From IMG/VR virus record IMGVR_UViG_3300044213_000107, positions 124,001-188,000 of that record: a stretch of DNA of 64,000 nt. One strand, 5' to 3'. Both the position numbers and the translations under genes were made by a program. The notes beneath the pieces were generated by a model. The model was not told the origin of the DNA and made no database searches. It saw only the letters and a list, made by a program, of their open reading frames with translations. Positions 51,301-59,522 of this stretch are shown here, in pieces (the stretch's first letter is position 1; each line of letters begins with the position of its first letter). This stretch comes from a virus.

Positions 51301-51786
51301 TTTAATAACAAGAATCTGAATATCTCGTAAATTTACAGCCTGCTTTTCATGATCGGGGTTAAGTTTTGCGGCACACCTGCGGATTTTCTCATTGAGCCAA
51401 ACACGTATGGGTTCAAAATCTTTTGACTTAACAAAATCCTCAATAAAATATTTTTCTACTGCAATCTTAAACAATTCTGAATGGCGATTAGAATCAGGGC
51501 GAGGCAATTGAGCGGCAATAGATTGACGAACTATTTCATGCAAAGCATGATCACGATATCCGGGTTCAGGAATCGTATCTAGCAAATACTTTTGCCAAGA
51601 AACATTTTTAGAACTAGAAAGACTTAATTGTCGTTCGGCAATAGTGCCTTCAACTGTATCACCGATACCAAACTGTAAGAAACCAGTAGACACCATCGCG
51701 TCAATCCAAGTTTCTTCAGTCATTACGTAGATACCTGTAGTGTCAGTTGCAAGACCAAATTCTACAGGACTTTTAACGTAACTCAT
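48364..51786 (-). CDS. Helicase / adenine-N6 DNA methyltransferase fusion
   Basis: 1140 residues from ATG 51786 (TGGAG 7 nt upstream). An N-terminal region (1-170) precedes a helicase-like ATPase with AARIGKT (182-188) and LLEETD (286-291), and further Type I/III-R-like sequence. Residues about 810-960 form a methyltransferase: ILVAAGGHGSE (SAM site) and GNPPYQG (NPPY at 862-865), then FVTPDSWM. The C-terminal 200 residues resemble a target-recognition domain. No clear PD-(D/E)XK nuclease is seen. Layout recalls single-chain Type ISP/IIG restriction enzymes without the nuclease; likely self-methylation or anti-restriction. Confidence 0.75.
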   Translation of the reverse strand: MSYVKSPVEFGLATDTTGIYVMTEETWIDAMVSTGFLQFGIGDTVEGTIAERQLSLSSSKNVSWQKYLLDTIPEPGYRDHALHEIVRQSIAAQLPRPDSNRHSELFKIAVEKYFIEDFVKSKDFEPIRVWLNEKIRRCAAKLNPDHEKQAVNLRDIQILVIKKVLSALRQNGVVTNFVCELAARIGKTILFLSLAKNMREEFGHESMFIMAYGVGLSVKTSYKDEVSKYVDFADVTFIDAAESDAEQQYQQAIADGKMPVVFISLNPEVEEKYEWINQLQGTHIALLEETDFGTHTDSQVEKVEYILANKTVTRINASGTNIGRLAKAFGKNAIDEIISVPYCMVEQDPSIPNVVVRRFYNMLFNPKMNKLLEDFDKDVLPNINKILEKARSQEKFIAAVFQDLLGYQPIYGMNLSQAAGEIINNLMLFVNISKKAMEALAEIIEKHCAEHKVLILNGDYTDNKEAEGLTKEELVRLQNGYYPGRDKLLVITNMMGTRSYSIPEIQACLFMQEGGDVYPYMQKYSRCLTPGFGKKFGHIFDFAFDQSKTRNTVMSVAVEAALLIRQKGMTYPDAVRTVMNSVNIKDMISGQWIDAEEVINQFEDNNKLLEIANAHTRLTIEDLTSEEIEDLSELAKRSSGSKAEKSKIDKVVATGKTFDSGNTASGRPKKNPLKAIVEKAIRMINGSATTVLALSNYQGESFLECVDIIDADAEMSREFAELYGIKPASIKRLSPRLEISTLDMIVRMSKYNNKQKHIENNALAILKDDTKLWFDIFDNKELKRFIKSKHCKKILVAAGGHGSEIDVLVDMFGVDIVDKIVYNDKYSFFCNQIKRKYPSITVVKGDFTELEFDMKFDVVVGNPPYQGNNDKGTKQPKSHNLWSKFVDKGVELLNTNGYIAFVTPDSWMSPNSQVLKMFKDNSLIWVDTEVGKYFTVGSSFTAWVMQKNKNTSTALIDGLEVDLAKLQYLPRNFSKTFPIHDKVINSAHSKLDILCDTSCHSDHKHKNFSDTKDSTYKYETFHTNAQTKFCKKQSKDFLKSKIIWTTSGYFKPFYSEGHLGTSEVCQYILTNSAESQHILSYLNSKLYKFVVNTGKWSGFLNGKVLSSLPKLASKIWTDAELYTHFGLTQEEIDYIEANVK

Positions 51787-51958
51787 CTTCATCTCCAAAA
51801 TCTGCAGAATCAATTTGATCTTGCCAGTATACACGAGCCTCGGCTTCATTGTCAAAGGTTTCCAACACCTTCATTCCACCAAGAGGATGCGGAAACCACA
51901 CCAAGAATTTTCCGCTGTCCTCATCTTGTGTACAGTACAATTCTACCGGTTCGTTCAT
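51773..51958 (-). CDS. Small acidic hypothetical protein
   Basis: 61 residues: KFLVWFPHPLGGMKVLETFD and ARVYWQDQID suggest a mini alpha/beta fold. It is the first gene after a perfect TTGACA-17-TATAAT promoter and overlaps the helicase-methyltransferase by 14 bp, so it is probably the leader gene of that operon. Function unknown; an inhibitor of host restriction would fit the place but is speculation. Confidence 0.6.
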   Translation of the reverse strand: MNEPVELYCTQDEDSGKFLVWFPHPLGGMKVLETFDNEAEARVYWQDQIDSADFGDEDELR

Positions 51959-51987
51959 ACAACCACCGCTTTCGTTAATATGTGTAT

Positions 51988-52016
51988 ATTATAACACCAA
52001 AAGAAAACCCTGTCAA
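51988..52016 (-). promoter_or_regulatory. Perfect consensus sigma70 promoter
   Basis: TTGACA (52011-52016), 17-bp spacer, extended TGT-TATAAT (51988-51996). The TTGACA is formed by the loop and 3' arm of the terminator. Confidence 0.9.
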
Positions 52017-52028
52017 ACACAGGGTTTT
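52004..52028 (-). terminator. Terminator containing the -35 box
   Basis: AAAACCCTGT (52004-52013) pairs with ACAGGGTTTT (52019-52028), loop CAAAC. It ends the GT9-like gene. Confidence 0.88.
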
Positions 52029-52050
52029 TGGGTGTTGTACAAAAACAACA

Positions 52051-52821
52051 CTAGAAATACTGGCAATTTGTGCGTGGAAAAAAGCACTCATTTTGGCGCA
52101 AAGGCTTTCCCTTCCAAGTTTCGCAAATTGCGGCTTTTCCAAGTCCCATGGCCAAACTATAAACAAAATTTTGATTTGCCATTACCAAATTTGCACCTGC
52201 AACAATGCCAGCAAGTTCTAAAAAGTCTGCTACCGGGCGATACTCAATCGCCACACCCACGGTCTGGACAAACTCTGCATGCTCGGCCGGGCTGCCTACA
52301 AATATGCCGTTGGCGCCAAGATCACCATCGGCCACAATTTCACGCCATAGAGCATCACCGTTTGGATCTCGATAACGTGCAGTTCTTGAGACCACAATTG
52401 GTTGAGTTTCAATTGGGTCTGCTTCCAACCAAGGTGTATCATAGTCCTGCATGGCAAATGGCAAACCAAAAGTACGGTGATATGCCTCCACATAGTTGCC
52501 TTCAAAGCCTCGCCACAGCACACCTCTAAAACGATCCAGATCCACATCGGGTTCTGACATGCCGGTTCTCCAATCGCCAAAGCTCTGAATATATGATTGT
52601 CGCCGCAACAAAGGTACTAACTGATAGTAATCTTGTTCTGTGAGACGTCCTCGATGTGCTGGATCAACTTCGTCGGGACGATATCCATACTGGCTTACAC
52701 AATTTTCAATGTTGTTTAATGCCACTAGAAACATGGCATTGTTTTCTGCTGCCATTTTTTTTACTACAGAGAGAGAATAAATCAAGTCTCCCAAGGTTCC
52801 TGAGTGCCGATAAGTTGTCAT
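52051..52821 (-). CDS. GT9-like glycosyltransferase
   Basis: 256 residues from ATG 52821 (ATGA overlap with the upstream gene). HSGTLGDLIYSLSVVKKM resembles the N-terminal GDxI-x-(T/S) motif of family GT9 (ADP-heptose LPS transferases), and NGIFVGSPAEHAEFV and AGIVAGANLVMANQNFVYSLAMGLGK match the second domain. It probably adds sugar to host LPS or a phage glycan. Confidence 0.75.
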   Translation of the reverse strand: MTTYRHSGTLGDLIYSLSVVKKMAAENNAMFLVALNNIENCVSQYGYRPDEVDPAHRGRLTEQDYYQLVPLLRRQSYIQSFGDWRTGMSEPDVDLDRFRGVLWRGFEGNYVEAYHRTFGLPFAMQDYDTPWLEADPIETQPIVVSRTARYRDPNGDALWREIVADGDLGANGIFVGSPAEHAEFVQTVGVAIEYRPVADFLELAGIVAGANLVMANQNFVYSLAMGLGKAAICETWKGKPLRQNECFFPRTNCQYF

Positions 52822-53372
52822 GGTTTTGTATACTTCCAAAGTCCAAGATGTGGGTTGATGTCTGCATCAGGCAACAGTTCTGCAACTGCTTGTTTCACTC
52901 CAGGCCATGCCCAATCATCACCGGCCAACATACTGCCAGGTTTGACTTTCTGGAGCCACTTTGTGATGTCGTTGACAACATCTTCATACTCGTGACTGCC
53001 GTCAATCAATACAAAGTCTAAACTATTGTCGGCGTATTGTTCGACTGCTGCCATGCTAGATAAACGAACAGGATGCAGAATATGGCTTAGGCTTCGTGTG
53101 TTAGTTAAAAACTCATCATAAAGCGTATCATTGACCACTGCAGGATCTTGTTGATGAACATCTTCTGCCAAGCTGCCTTTCCATGTATCTACACAATCAA
53201 CACGAATGTTTTTTCCACTATTAGCAATTACTACTCCAAGATAACAACTGCTTCGTCCGCGCCAGGATCCTATTTCAACAAAGTGTGCTGTGTCTGGCGC
53301 TAGTTGTACCGCAGCGTCGTATATAGATTCGTAGTTAAACCAGCCTTGTATGTTTTGATAAAAATGTTCCAT
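52818..53372 (-). CDS. SAM-dependent methyltransferase (type 24)
   Basis: 184 residues. FVEIGSWRGRSSCYLG is the SAM-binding motif, VDTWKGS and LDFVLIDGSHEYEDVVNDI the characteristic later motifs of Methyltransf_24 (the SxIDGxHxY region) found in sugar and antibiotic methylation. A paralogue of the same family lies at 60988. TAATG overlap with the GT9 gene upstream. Confidence 0.85.
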   Translation of the reverse strand: MEHFYQNIQGWFNYESIYDAAVQLAPDTAHFVEIGSWRGRSSCYLGVVIANSGKNIRVDCVDTWKGSLAEDVHQQDPAVVNDTLYDEFLTNTRSLSHILHPVRLSSMAAVEQYADNSLDFVLIDGSHEYEDVVNDITKWLQKVKPGSMLAGDDWAWPGVKQAVAELLPDADINPHLGLWKYTKP

Positions 53373-54247
53373 TATAGTACCTTTAAAATTTCTTCGGTTA
53401 TTTTTGCAGTATCAAAGTTATTATTGCAAGGTGTGTTGCCTTTACTGCATACTAAATGACTCACTGGACGCTGTTGATGATCATTACAACCACGACAATC
53501 TTCTAGCGTTTGTACGGCAACACCACGGGATCCTGGAGGTAGTATTACTTCGGGGCGCAGATGTGTAAGTAGTGCAATAATCTGTGTACCACTGGCAGCT
53601 GCACACCAGTATGGTCCCGAGTCTATACCCGCAAAGGCTCGGGCACCGTTGCATAGCCACATTAGTTCTTGATTGTTAAATCGTGCACGTGCATCAACAA
53701 ATAAAGGATGATCAACAAAATTATCAGTCTGACCGCCAACACACACAACCTTAAAGTCAGCACGTTCTTCAAACAGTTTTGTAAATACATCTAACCAAAC
53801 CGCCATTGTAATGTTTTTAGCAGTCCAGTGCCAGTTACGCATGTGCACAACAATATATCTATCAAGTTCATTTTCATAACAAAAATTCAATACACGTGTT
53901 TTATCTTCGTCGCCGGGAAACAACTCAATCTGTGGAATTAAAGTGTTTGCGCCAAACGCACGGAACATATAGCTCGAAAGATAATTTTCAGTTGGATTTA
54001 ACTCATAGGCATTATCTAAATTTATAAACAAGTCCCAGCGATCAACGTCAGGCACCTGGTTAACAGGGAAAATATTTCTAATATGTGGGTTGTTGCGATA
54101 TACTTCAGCAAAGTCTGTAGCAATATCAATATTTGCGTTAGATCCATATCTGGTTTTTAATTCACGTACAACCGCCGTGCTCATAATAACATCACCGATA
54201 GCGGCACGTCGTTGTACTAATATATTAATAGGTTGTTCTAATTTCAT
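53372..54247 (-). CDS. GT9 family glycosyltransferase
   Basis: 291 residues. NILVQRRAAIGDVIMSTAVVRELK is the canonical GT9 start, YIVVHMRNWHWTAKN with VCVGGQTD and FAGIDSGPYWCAAASG the nucleotide-sugar-binding second half. Several cysteines lie in a C-terminal CRGCND segment. It acts on surface glycan or LPS core. Coupled by ATGA to the next gene. Confidence 0.88.
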   Translation of the reverse strand: MKLEQPINILVQRRAAIGDVIMSTAVVRELKTRYGSNANIDIATDFAEVYRNNPHIRNIFPVNQVPDVDRWDLFINLDNAYELNPTENYLSSYMFRAFGANTLIPQIELFPGDEDKTRVLNFCYENELDRYIVVHMRNWHWTAKNITMAVWLDVFTKLFEERADFKVVCVGGQTDNFVDHPLFVDARARFNNQELMWLCNGARAFAGIDSGPYWCAAASGTQIIALLTHLRPEVILPPGSRGVAVQTLEDCRGCNDHQQRPVSHLVCSKGNTPCNNNFDTAKITEEILKVL

Positions 54248-55296
54248 CTGTCAAGTGCTTGTGCAATTAAATTGGTAAATTCGTGATCGGGTCTTTGCCG
54301 TAATAATAAATTCTTGTTATGTTGCAGAATAGGCATTGATTGTTGATACGCAGACTTTATAACAGATTTTGGTTGTTGTAAAAACGCTAACATACTTTGT
54401 GTAAATCTAAATAATCGTTCAGCATTGTCTTCAATGTCATCATAACTTTCGTCAATTATACTACTAAATGTAATATAACCCAAACTTCTTAGATACCGTA
54501 ATGAATAAGCAGGGCCCAGATACATAAACAATTGGTAATAGTGAATGGCATTAAAAACTTTTTCACTTAAAAATACACCAGTGTCGTAGAATGTATCTGT
54601 AATTATGCCTAGATAACTGTCAAGATAAAACTTTCTAGGAGTTTGGTAAAACTCAATGGTATCATCTAATGGTGGTAATGGCACACGATTTTGTATGGTG
54701 TTGCAGGTTTCAATGATATGGCTGTGTGCAGACTCGGGAAAACGAGCAATTAAAAAATCACTGGGTATACGACTGACCACGCATTTGTAATTTACTAGAT
54801 TGTCTTTTATCAAATCATTTTTTATAAGATTGGCTAAAATATATCTGCGTGGATAAAGATCTTTGCTGCTGGCCCAATAAAACTTGTGCGGTCTTTCTAC
54901 AGGAAAGTCTTGCCAATTGGTATATGATGATTGATTAACATACTCTTGCCAGTGTAGTGTACTAACATAATCAAATATCAACATTCTGTAGTAAGGAAAT
55001 TTTGGTTTGACGGTTATGCGAAAATCATCACCAGTTAATCTTCCGTTGAATACGATTATGGGATTTGGTCTTGCAGAATAAAAATCATTTATTGGCTTAA
55101 ACCAATGATCGTATTCTTCTAGATTTTGAAACAGGCCCATGAACACAATCAGTGTGTGATCGTTGGCAATTGACGCTTCAACTTCGGGCATAAAATCCCA
55201 CATGTATTCGGTGTGTTGTGTAAAGAATTTATGTACAACAAAATTATCTGTGGGTATTTCTAATCTAAGTTCATACTCACCAGTATTGTAAATCAT
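54244..55296 (-). CDS. Putative glycosyltransferase (phage family)
   Basis: 350 residues. The segment FLSEKVFNAIHYYQLFMYLGP then SLRYLRSLGYITFSSIIDESYD is a conserved motif of a phage glycosyltransferase-like family with a C-terminal GT-B-like half; IVFNGRLTGDDFR lies in the N-terminal half. Exact activity unknown. Coupled by ATGA to both neighbours. Confidence 0.65.
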   Translation of the reverse strand: MIYNTGEYELRLEIPTDNFVVHKFFTQHTEYMWDFMPEVEASIANDHTLIVFMGLFQNLEEYDHWFKPINDFYSARPNPIIVFNGRLTGDDFRITVKPKFPYYRMLIFDYVSTLHWQEYVNQSSYTNWQDFPVERPHKFYWASSKDLYPRRYILANLIKNDLIKDNLVNYKCVVSRIPSDFLIARFPESAHSHIIETCNTIQNRVPLPPLDDTIEFYQTPRKFYLDSYLGIITDTFYDTGVFLSEKVFNAIHYYQLFMYLGPAYSLRYLRSLGYITFSSIIDESYDDIEDNAERLFRFTQSMLAFLQQPKSVIKSAYQQSMPILQHNKNLLLRQRPDHEFTNLIAQALDR

Positions 55297-55652
55297 TGGC
55301 TTGCGTGGTCCTGTTTTATTTCACGCACAGGGTCATTGAGTATTTCAGCGATGGCATTTTTATATCTAACACGATAATTATTAATATCTCTTATTTCTAG
55401 CGCACGGCGTCCTATCTCAGCAAGATCAACTCCGTCTAAACGACATTTTTTAAAATCGTCTTCGAGATTCCAAATACTAAAATGAATACGTTCTAGTTCA
55501 TATAAATTATCTTGTATTAGCTCTATTGGCAATTTATCGATTTCAGTTTGATAAAAATCCAATTCTGCTTGATTTGCTCCATTGGTTTTTGTGTGCTTTA
55601 CACGAGCAATGGTATACCTATCAACTAATTCAATTACCGGGAACTTGAACAT
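55293..55652 (-). CDS. Conserved hypothetical, surface-sugar cluster
   Basis: 119 residues. IELVDRYTIARVKHTKTNGAN is a conserved start of a small helical family often found in LPS gene clusters; the rest is charged and helical (EIGRRALEIRDINNYRVR). No activity is known. Overlaps the glycosyltransferase downstream by ATGA and the methyltransferase upstream by 23 bp. Confidence 0.6.
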   Translation of the reverse strand: MFKFPVIELVDRYTIARVKHTKTNGANQAELDFYQTEIDKLPIELIQDNLYELERIHFSIWNLEDDFKKCRLDGVDLAEIGRRALEIRDINNYRVRYKNAIAEILNDPVREIKQDHASQ

Positions 55653-56856
55653 CTATAGTGGCCTTTGGAAAATATTTTACAAATACATCATTTGCATTGT
55701 TTCTACGTTCTAGAATCCTGCGTTTAATTTCTGTATAAAAATTCCAAGCAAGTGGCACAAATGCTATTCGATCATTATTTGTAAAACTATCTAGGTATTC
55801 TGATCCCACAATAAGACATTTTTGTCCCGGAGTATAGTGTCCTTGTTTAAGTGGATTATCGTCGACAACACAGTCTAATGGAAATTTAATATAGTTCAAT
55901 ACAGTATTGCCTTTGGCAGCTGCGCCATAACCAACTAGATGATAGCCCTGCGACTTTAAATCTTGTAAAGTGTTTGTTAATACCGTCATGTTTTCTTTGA
56001 CTTCTTGGGCCCATTGATGATAGTAGTCTGCAGATAACAACCCTAGTTCACATTCGCGAGCAATTAAGTTTTCGATGCGAGCAGGATTTCCACGTTCGTG
56101 GCTTATAACAAATATATAACTTGTTCCATGTATTGGTGTTTTTTGCACATCAACTAGGTGCATACCTGCTCTTTTACAAAGCTCATGCATGCTGTTGATA
56201 TTGTAAAAATTTACATGCTCATGGTATATTGTATCAAATTCACCGTTTGGTACCATATCTGCTTGGCTTGTCTGTACAAAAAACAAGCCGCCGGGTGCTA
56301 GTAAAGGTCGAAGTGCTTGCAAATACTCCAACGGAGCAGGATTATGTGCAAAACTGTTTTGTGCGACAATTATGTCAAACTTTTGATCAATTGTTTTTGC
56401 TAGATCTGGGCCAAAAAAATCACACCAGACCTGATGGTTTGCACTACTCGACGGGTAAAGATTTTCAGCAGGGTCTATGCCATATGTGTTTAAGCCTAAT
56501 TTTTTAAAAGCATTTAACTGGCTACCATCGTTGCAGCCAATATCAAGCACATTACCGGGCCAATGGTGAATGTATTCACGAGCAAATCTAGCAAACCATT
56601 CCATGTAGTCAAGATATGTTTTGGTTGTACCACTAACATACAGATAATTTTTGTAGATAATCTCGGGATCAACTACATGTGTTAGTTGTAGATGAAAGCA
56701 ATGACTGCACCTATTAACTGCCAGTGGATAAGAGCTTTCAGTGTCATCTTTGTTGACGTAATTATTTGCTAATGGTTGGTCTGTTAGATCTAATGTTAAT
56801 TCTAAATCTTCTGAGCCACAAGCAAGACATTCATTTAATTCCGTTAATGTGTTCAT
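55630..56856 (-). CDS. Sugar C-methyltransferase
   Basis: 408 residues from ATG 56856. N-terminal zinc site CLACGS..CSHCFH, then the SAM site VLDIGCNDGSQL, then C-terminal GYGAAAKGNTVLNY and DDNPLKQG. This three-part architecture (Methyltransf_13, MTase, Methyltransf_14) is typical of NDP-hexose C-methyltransferases such as NovU-like enzymes. It would act on dTDP-keto-sugars made by the dehydratases in this cluster. Confidence 0.9.
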   Translation of the reverse strand: MNTLTELNECLACGSEDLELTLDLTDQPLANNYVNKDDTESSYPLAVNRCSHCFHLQLTHVVDPEIIYKNYLYVSGTTKTYLDYMEWFARFAREYIHHWPGNVLDIGCNDGSQLNAFKKLGLNTYGIDPAENLYPSSSANHQVWCDFFGPDLAKTIDQKFDIIVAQNSFAHNPAPLEYLQALRPLLAPGGLFFVQTSQADMVPNGEFDTIYHEHVNFYNINSMHELCKRAGMHLVDVQKTPIHGTSYIFVISHERGNPARIENLIARECELGLLSADYYHQWAQEVKENMTVLTNTLQDLKSQGYHLVGYGAAAKGNTVLNYIKFPLDCVVDDNPLKQGHYTPGQKCLIVGSEYLDSFTNNDRIAFVPLAWNFYTEIKRRILERRNNANDVFVKYFPKATIDVQVPGN

Positions 56857-56857
56857 A

Positions 56858-57568
56858 TTAGTTTTTAATAGCAGCTCCGTTGGGAGCAATGGCACCTTCT
56901 ACGCCAAGTAAAGGTACTTCTTGTACATGTTCGGCGTTTAAAAAACGATATAGTACATGTTCAATGTCAGTGTATCCACCTTGCGCAACACGTTCGGCAA
57001 AAAAGTTTAAACTATCATCATATACTTGAATGATTTCTTCTGTTAGTGCAGTGGGCCATGACCAAAGTCTAGCCATATACTGTGCTGCAGTTTGTGTTAC
57101 TTCAAAAGGAAACTGGCTTTTATATTTTGGCCCAATAACTATTTTTGAGTTATCGTCATACAAGGACAAATTAAAATCACTGTTTAACAAGTATCTACCA
57201 GACATTTTGTGTATGCGGTCAACATCTGCAAAATCGCCGTCATCTTGACATTGCCTAATGGTCCTACCAAAACACATAATCTCAGTGGAGTTTTTTACTA
57301 CATCCCAGTTGTCTGTTCCGTTATAGATTGATTGCACTGCAGCATCTGTAGTATAGTCAATGAACACATCACTGTTATCTTCTAATATTTGGCTTTGTTC
57401 GTCGGTTAACGGTACTCCAGTGCATTCCATAATCACTATCTTGCTACCAGGAGCATGTTGATGTATGCTCTGAATAGTTGCCAGTGTTTGTACCAAACGT
57501 TCTTCGGGCGTGTATACCCCAAATCTGCTGTTAATAGCAGAAGTTACAATAAAACAATGTCGTGTCAT
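56858..57568 (-). CDS. Putative sugar-cluster transferase/hypothetical protein
   Basis: 236 residues from ATG 57568 (ATGA overlap). HCFIVTSAINSRFGVYTPEERL and APGSKIVIMECTGVPL give a GT-A-like start, and RIHKMSGRYLLNSDFNLSLYD has a DxN motif near the usual nucleotide-sugar site. I cannot assign a CAZy family. Its position between a dehydratase and a C-methyltransferase suggests surface-glycan work. Confidence 0.6.
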   Translation of the reverse strand: MTRHCFIVTSAINSRFGVYTPEERLVQTLATIQSIHQHAPGSKIVIMECTGVPLTDEQSQILEDNSDVFIDYTTDAAVQSIYNGTDNWDVVKNSTEIMCFGRTIRQCQDDGDFADVDRIHKMSGRYLLNSDFNLSLYDDNSKIVIGPKYKSQFPFEVTQTAAQYMARLWSWPTALTEEIIQVYDDSLNFFAERVAQGGYTDIEHVLYRFLNAEHVQEVPLLGVEGAIAPNGAAIKN

Positions 57569-58599
57569 TTGCTTAACCACCTATCATTAGCAAGAGTCCA
57601 ACGAACTACTTCTTCGATTCTATCGCTGAGTTTAATCTTTGGCTCCCACCCTAGCGATTTTAACAGTCCGCCATCTAACGCATATCGTAAATCATGCCCG
57701 GGACGTGATCCGTGGAAGTCTACCATTTCATAGTTTAACACACGGTCCTGCGCACGAGCAATCATTTGTGCTAGGGTTAGGTTATCAATTTCTTCTGTGC
57801 CTACTAGGTTAAATTTAGGACAATGTGCATGCCCATAATCACCTTGGTGTTTGTAGTCTTTAAGACTTAAAATAAACATTAAACCTTCAGCAACATCCCG
57901 AGCATGAATATACATGCGTGTGCCAGCGTGTCTACGTGTAGGATCGGCATGAATAAACACCTTTTCGCCGTCTCTTGCACGTTGGATAACCATTGGGATA
58001 AATTTTTCTGGATGTTGACGTTCGCCAAACACATTCATTGTATGTGTTACCACAATTGGCATCTTGTATGTGTTTTCGTAGGCTACACAAAATTCCTCTG
58101 CGGCTGCTTTACTTGCTGAATAAGGGTTTGTGCTGTTATAGCGATCGTATTCTTTATACGAAACACCCGGAGGTGCTACACCAAAGATCTCATCTGTAGA
58201 GAAATATACAAATCGTTCTAGGTCAGGCAAATGTCGACGTGCGTAATCTAACATGTTTACAGTACCAACTACGTTGTCTTGCACAAACTCCATAGGGTAT
58301 TGGATGCTACGATCAACGTGCGATCCTGCAGCTAGATGTAAAATAATATCAACTGCACCAATTTGTTTTACAATCATTTCATTAAGCTCGGCTTTGAGAT
58401 CATGAAATACAATCCGTAGTCTACCAGCAACTTCTGCAGGGTCATGTTCTTGTAGCATGTCGTGTAGTCGGTTTAGGTTTCCGCTGATATCTAATCGATC
58501 CAAACATACAATATTCCAGTCTGTGTCTCTTAAGATCTTATCAATAACATGGTGCGCAATAAAACCGGCACCGCCAGTAATCAATACATTTTTTGTCAT
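57565..58599 (-). CDS. rmlB: dTDP-glucose 4,6-dehydratase-like SDR
   Basis: 344 residues from ATG 58599. Rossmann motif TGGAGFIAHH, the tandem FSTDEIFG and catalytic Y-x3-K in NPYSASKAAAEEF, RRHAGTRMYIHARD and GHDLRYALD. Converts dTDP-glucose to the 4-keto-6-deoxy intermediate. A second RmlB-like gene lies at 62643, so the cluster carries two paralogues. Confidence 0.9.
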   Translation of the reverse strand: MTKNVLITGGAGFIAHHVIDKILRDTDWNIVCLDRLDISGNLNRLHDMLQEHDPAEVAGRLRIVFHDLKAELNEMIVKQIGAVDIILHLAAGSHVDRSIQYPMEFVQDNVVGTVNMLDYARRHLPDLERFVYFSTDEIFGVAPPGVSYKEYDRYNSTNPYSASKAAAEEFCVAYENTYKMPIVVTHTMNVFGERQHPEKFIPMVIQRARDGEKVFIHADPTRRHAGTRMYIHARDVAEGLMFILSLKDYKHQGDYGHAHCPKFNLVGTEEIDNLTLAQMIARAQDRVLNYEMVDFHGSRPGHDLRYALDGGLLKSLGWEPKIKLSDRIEEVVRWTLANDRWLSK

Positions 58600-58614
58600 A
58601 GTTTCTTTCAATTG

Positions 58615-59478
58615 TTAATTATAGCAATAGGGCGGCAATAGGTCAACTGCTGTAGTATCAGCTGATTCAATTACCCATTTACTAAATTTTGGGTCCTGCA
58701 TGGCTCGGGGAAAATAACTGTCTAACTGCACAGGTTGGTAGCTGTCGTTGGCAGTACGTGCCCAACTCTTGCCTTCTCGAACACTGGCTTCGGGATCAAT
58801 TTGTGCAATAAATTCTGGATAGTTTACTTCTTGGTGTGCAAAACTCTGTGCTTTGTTTACTAGCCAATCCCGATCGCCCATGTAGCCAAAATGCCACCCC
58901 GCATGTTCAACCACGGCAATACCGTCTCGACGATACTGATAAGGATGATCAAAAAACTGAAAACGCATCTGTCTAAATGAATCTGGCAACAAGGTATCAA
59001 ACACTGCACGACGCCCGGCCATGGACCAAATGCCATATCTGTCAGGATCAAGTTTCATGTTGTTGAATTTAAAATTATACAGTGGCATGCGCAGTGCATA
59101 CACAGTTTCCGGAGTATTGATCATGTATCGTACTGCGTCAGCACGTACGATTTCATCACAGTCAGAAATCATAATAAGATCATTTGGATTAGCTTGTTCA
59201 ATGCCACGAAAGATTTGGTTGCGTTGATATATGTCATTGACCCAAGCATCGGGGTTCCTTGGCATATCCTCAACTTGTATATAAATGATTTTATCAGCCC
59301 AGGGTTTATACCGATCGGCATTTTCTTGGTAATAAAAAGGTTTGTCCCGACTAGTGAATGTAGTATTGGATTCAACCAAAACAAAATGGTCAACCACATC
59401 ATATAGTTCACGTAGTCTAATTTCAAGTAAATCAAATTCGTTGTGGAATGGAAAACAGTCGTAGATTTTCATATACAT
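58615..59478 (-). CDS. GT17-family glycosyltransferase
   Basis: 287 residues if started at 59478 (ATG at 59472 equally likely). YDCFPFHNEFDLLEIRLREL with VVDHFVLVESNTTF is the GT17 signature (beta-1,4-N-acetylglucosaminyltransferase family), and MISDCDEIVRADAV holds the DxD-type acid motif. The ATG at 59472 is 6 nt after a weak -10, TTAAAT, and TTGACA lies 17 bp further up; no ribosome binding site, so leaderless translation is possible. Confidence 0.88.
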   Translation of the reverse strand: MYMKIYDCFPFHNEFDLLEIRLRELYDVVDHFVLVESNTTFTSRDKPFYYQENADRYKPWADKIIYIQVEDMPRNPDAWVNDIYQRNQIFRGIEQANPNDLIMISDCDEIVRADAVRYMINTPETVYALRMPLYNFKFNNMKLDPDRYGIWSMAGRRAVFDTLLPDSFRQMRFQFFDHPYQYRRDGIAVVEHAGWHFGYMGDRDWLVNKAQSFAHQEVNYPEFIAQIDPEASVREGKSWARTANDSYQPVQLDSYFPRAMQDPKFSKWVIESADTTAVDLLPPYCYN

Positions 59479-59522
59479 ATTTAACTATAATAAATACTTG
59501 ATGTCAAATTTTCAAGGATCAT
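59473..59522. promoter_or_regulatory. Divergent promoter region, strand switch
   Basis: Minus: TTGACA (59502-59507), 17 bp, TTAAAT. Plus: TATAAT at 59486-59491 with weak -35, overlapping TATAATAAATA, which resembles a late box. The 44-bp gap separates the minus- and plus-strand halves of the glycan island. Confidence 0.55.

Noticed and set aside
48364-51786. Complete Type ISP/IIG restriction enzyme
   Set aside because: No PD-(D/E)XK motif seen by eye in the N-terminal 170 residues; left as methyltransferase-helicase.
51849-52529. 226-codon plus-strand open frame
   Set aside because: It runs antisense over the end of a coding gene, the terminator-promoter module and the GT9-like gene, lacks a start signal and has no recognisable protein motif.
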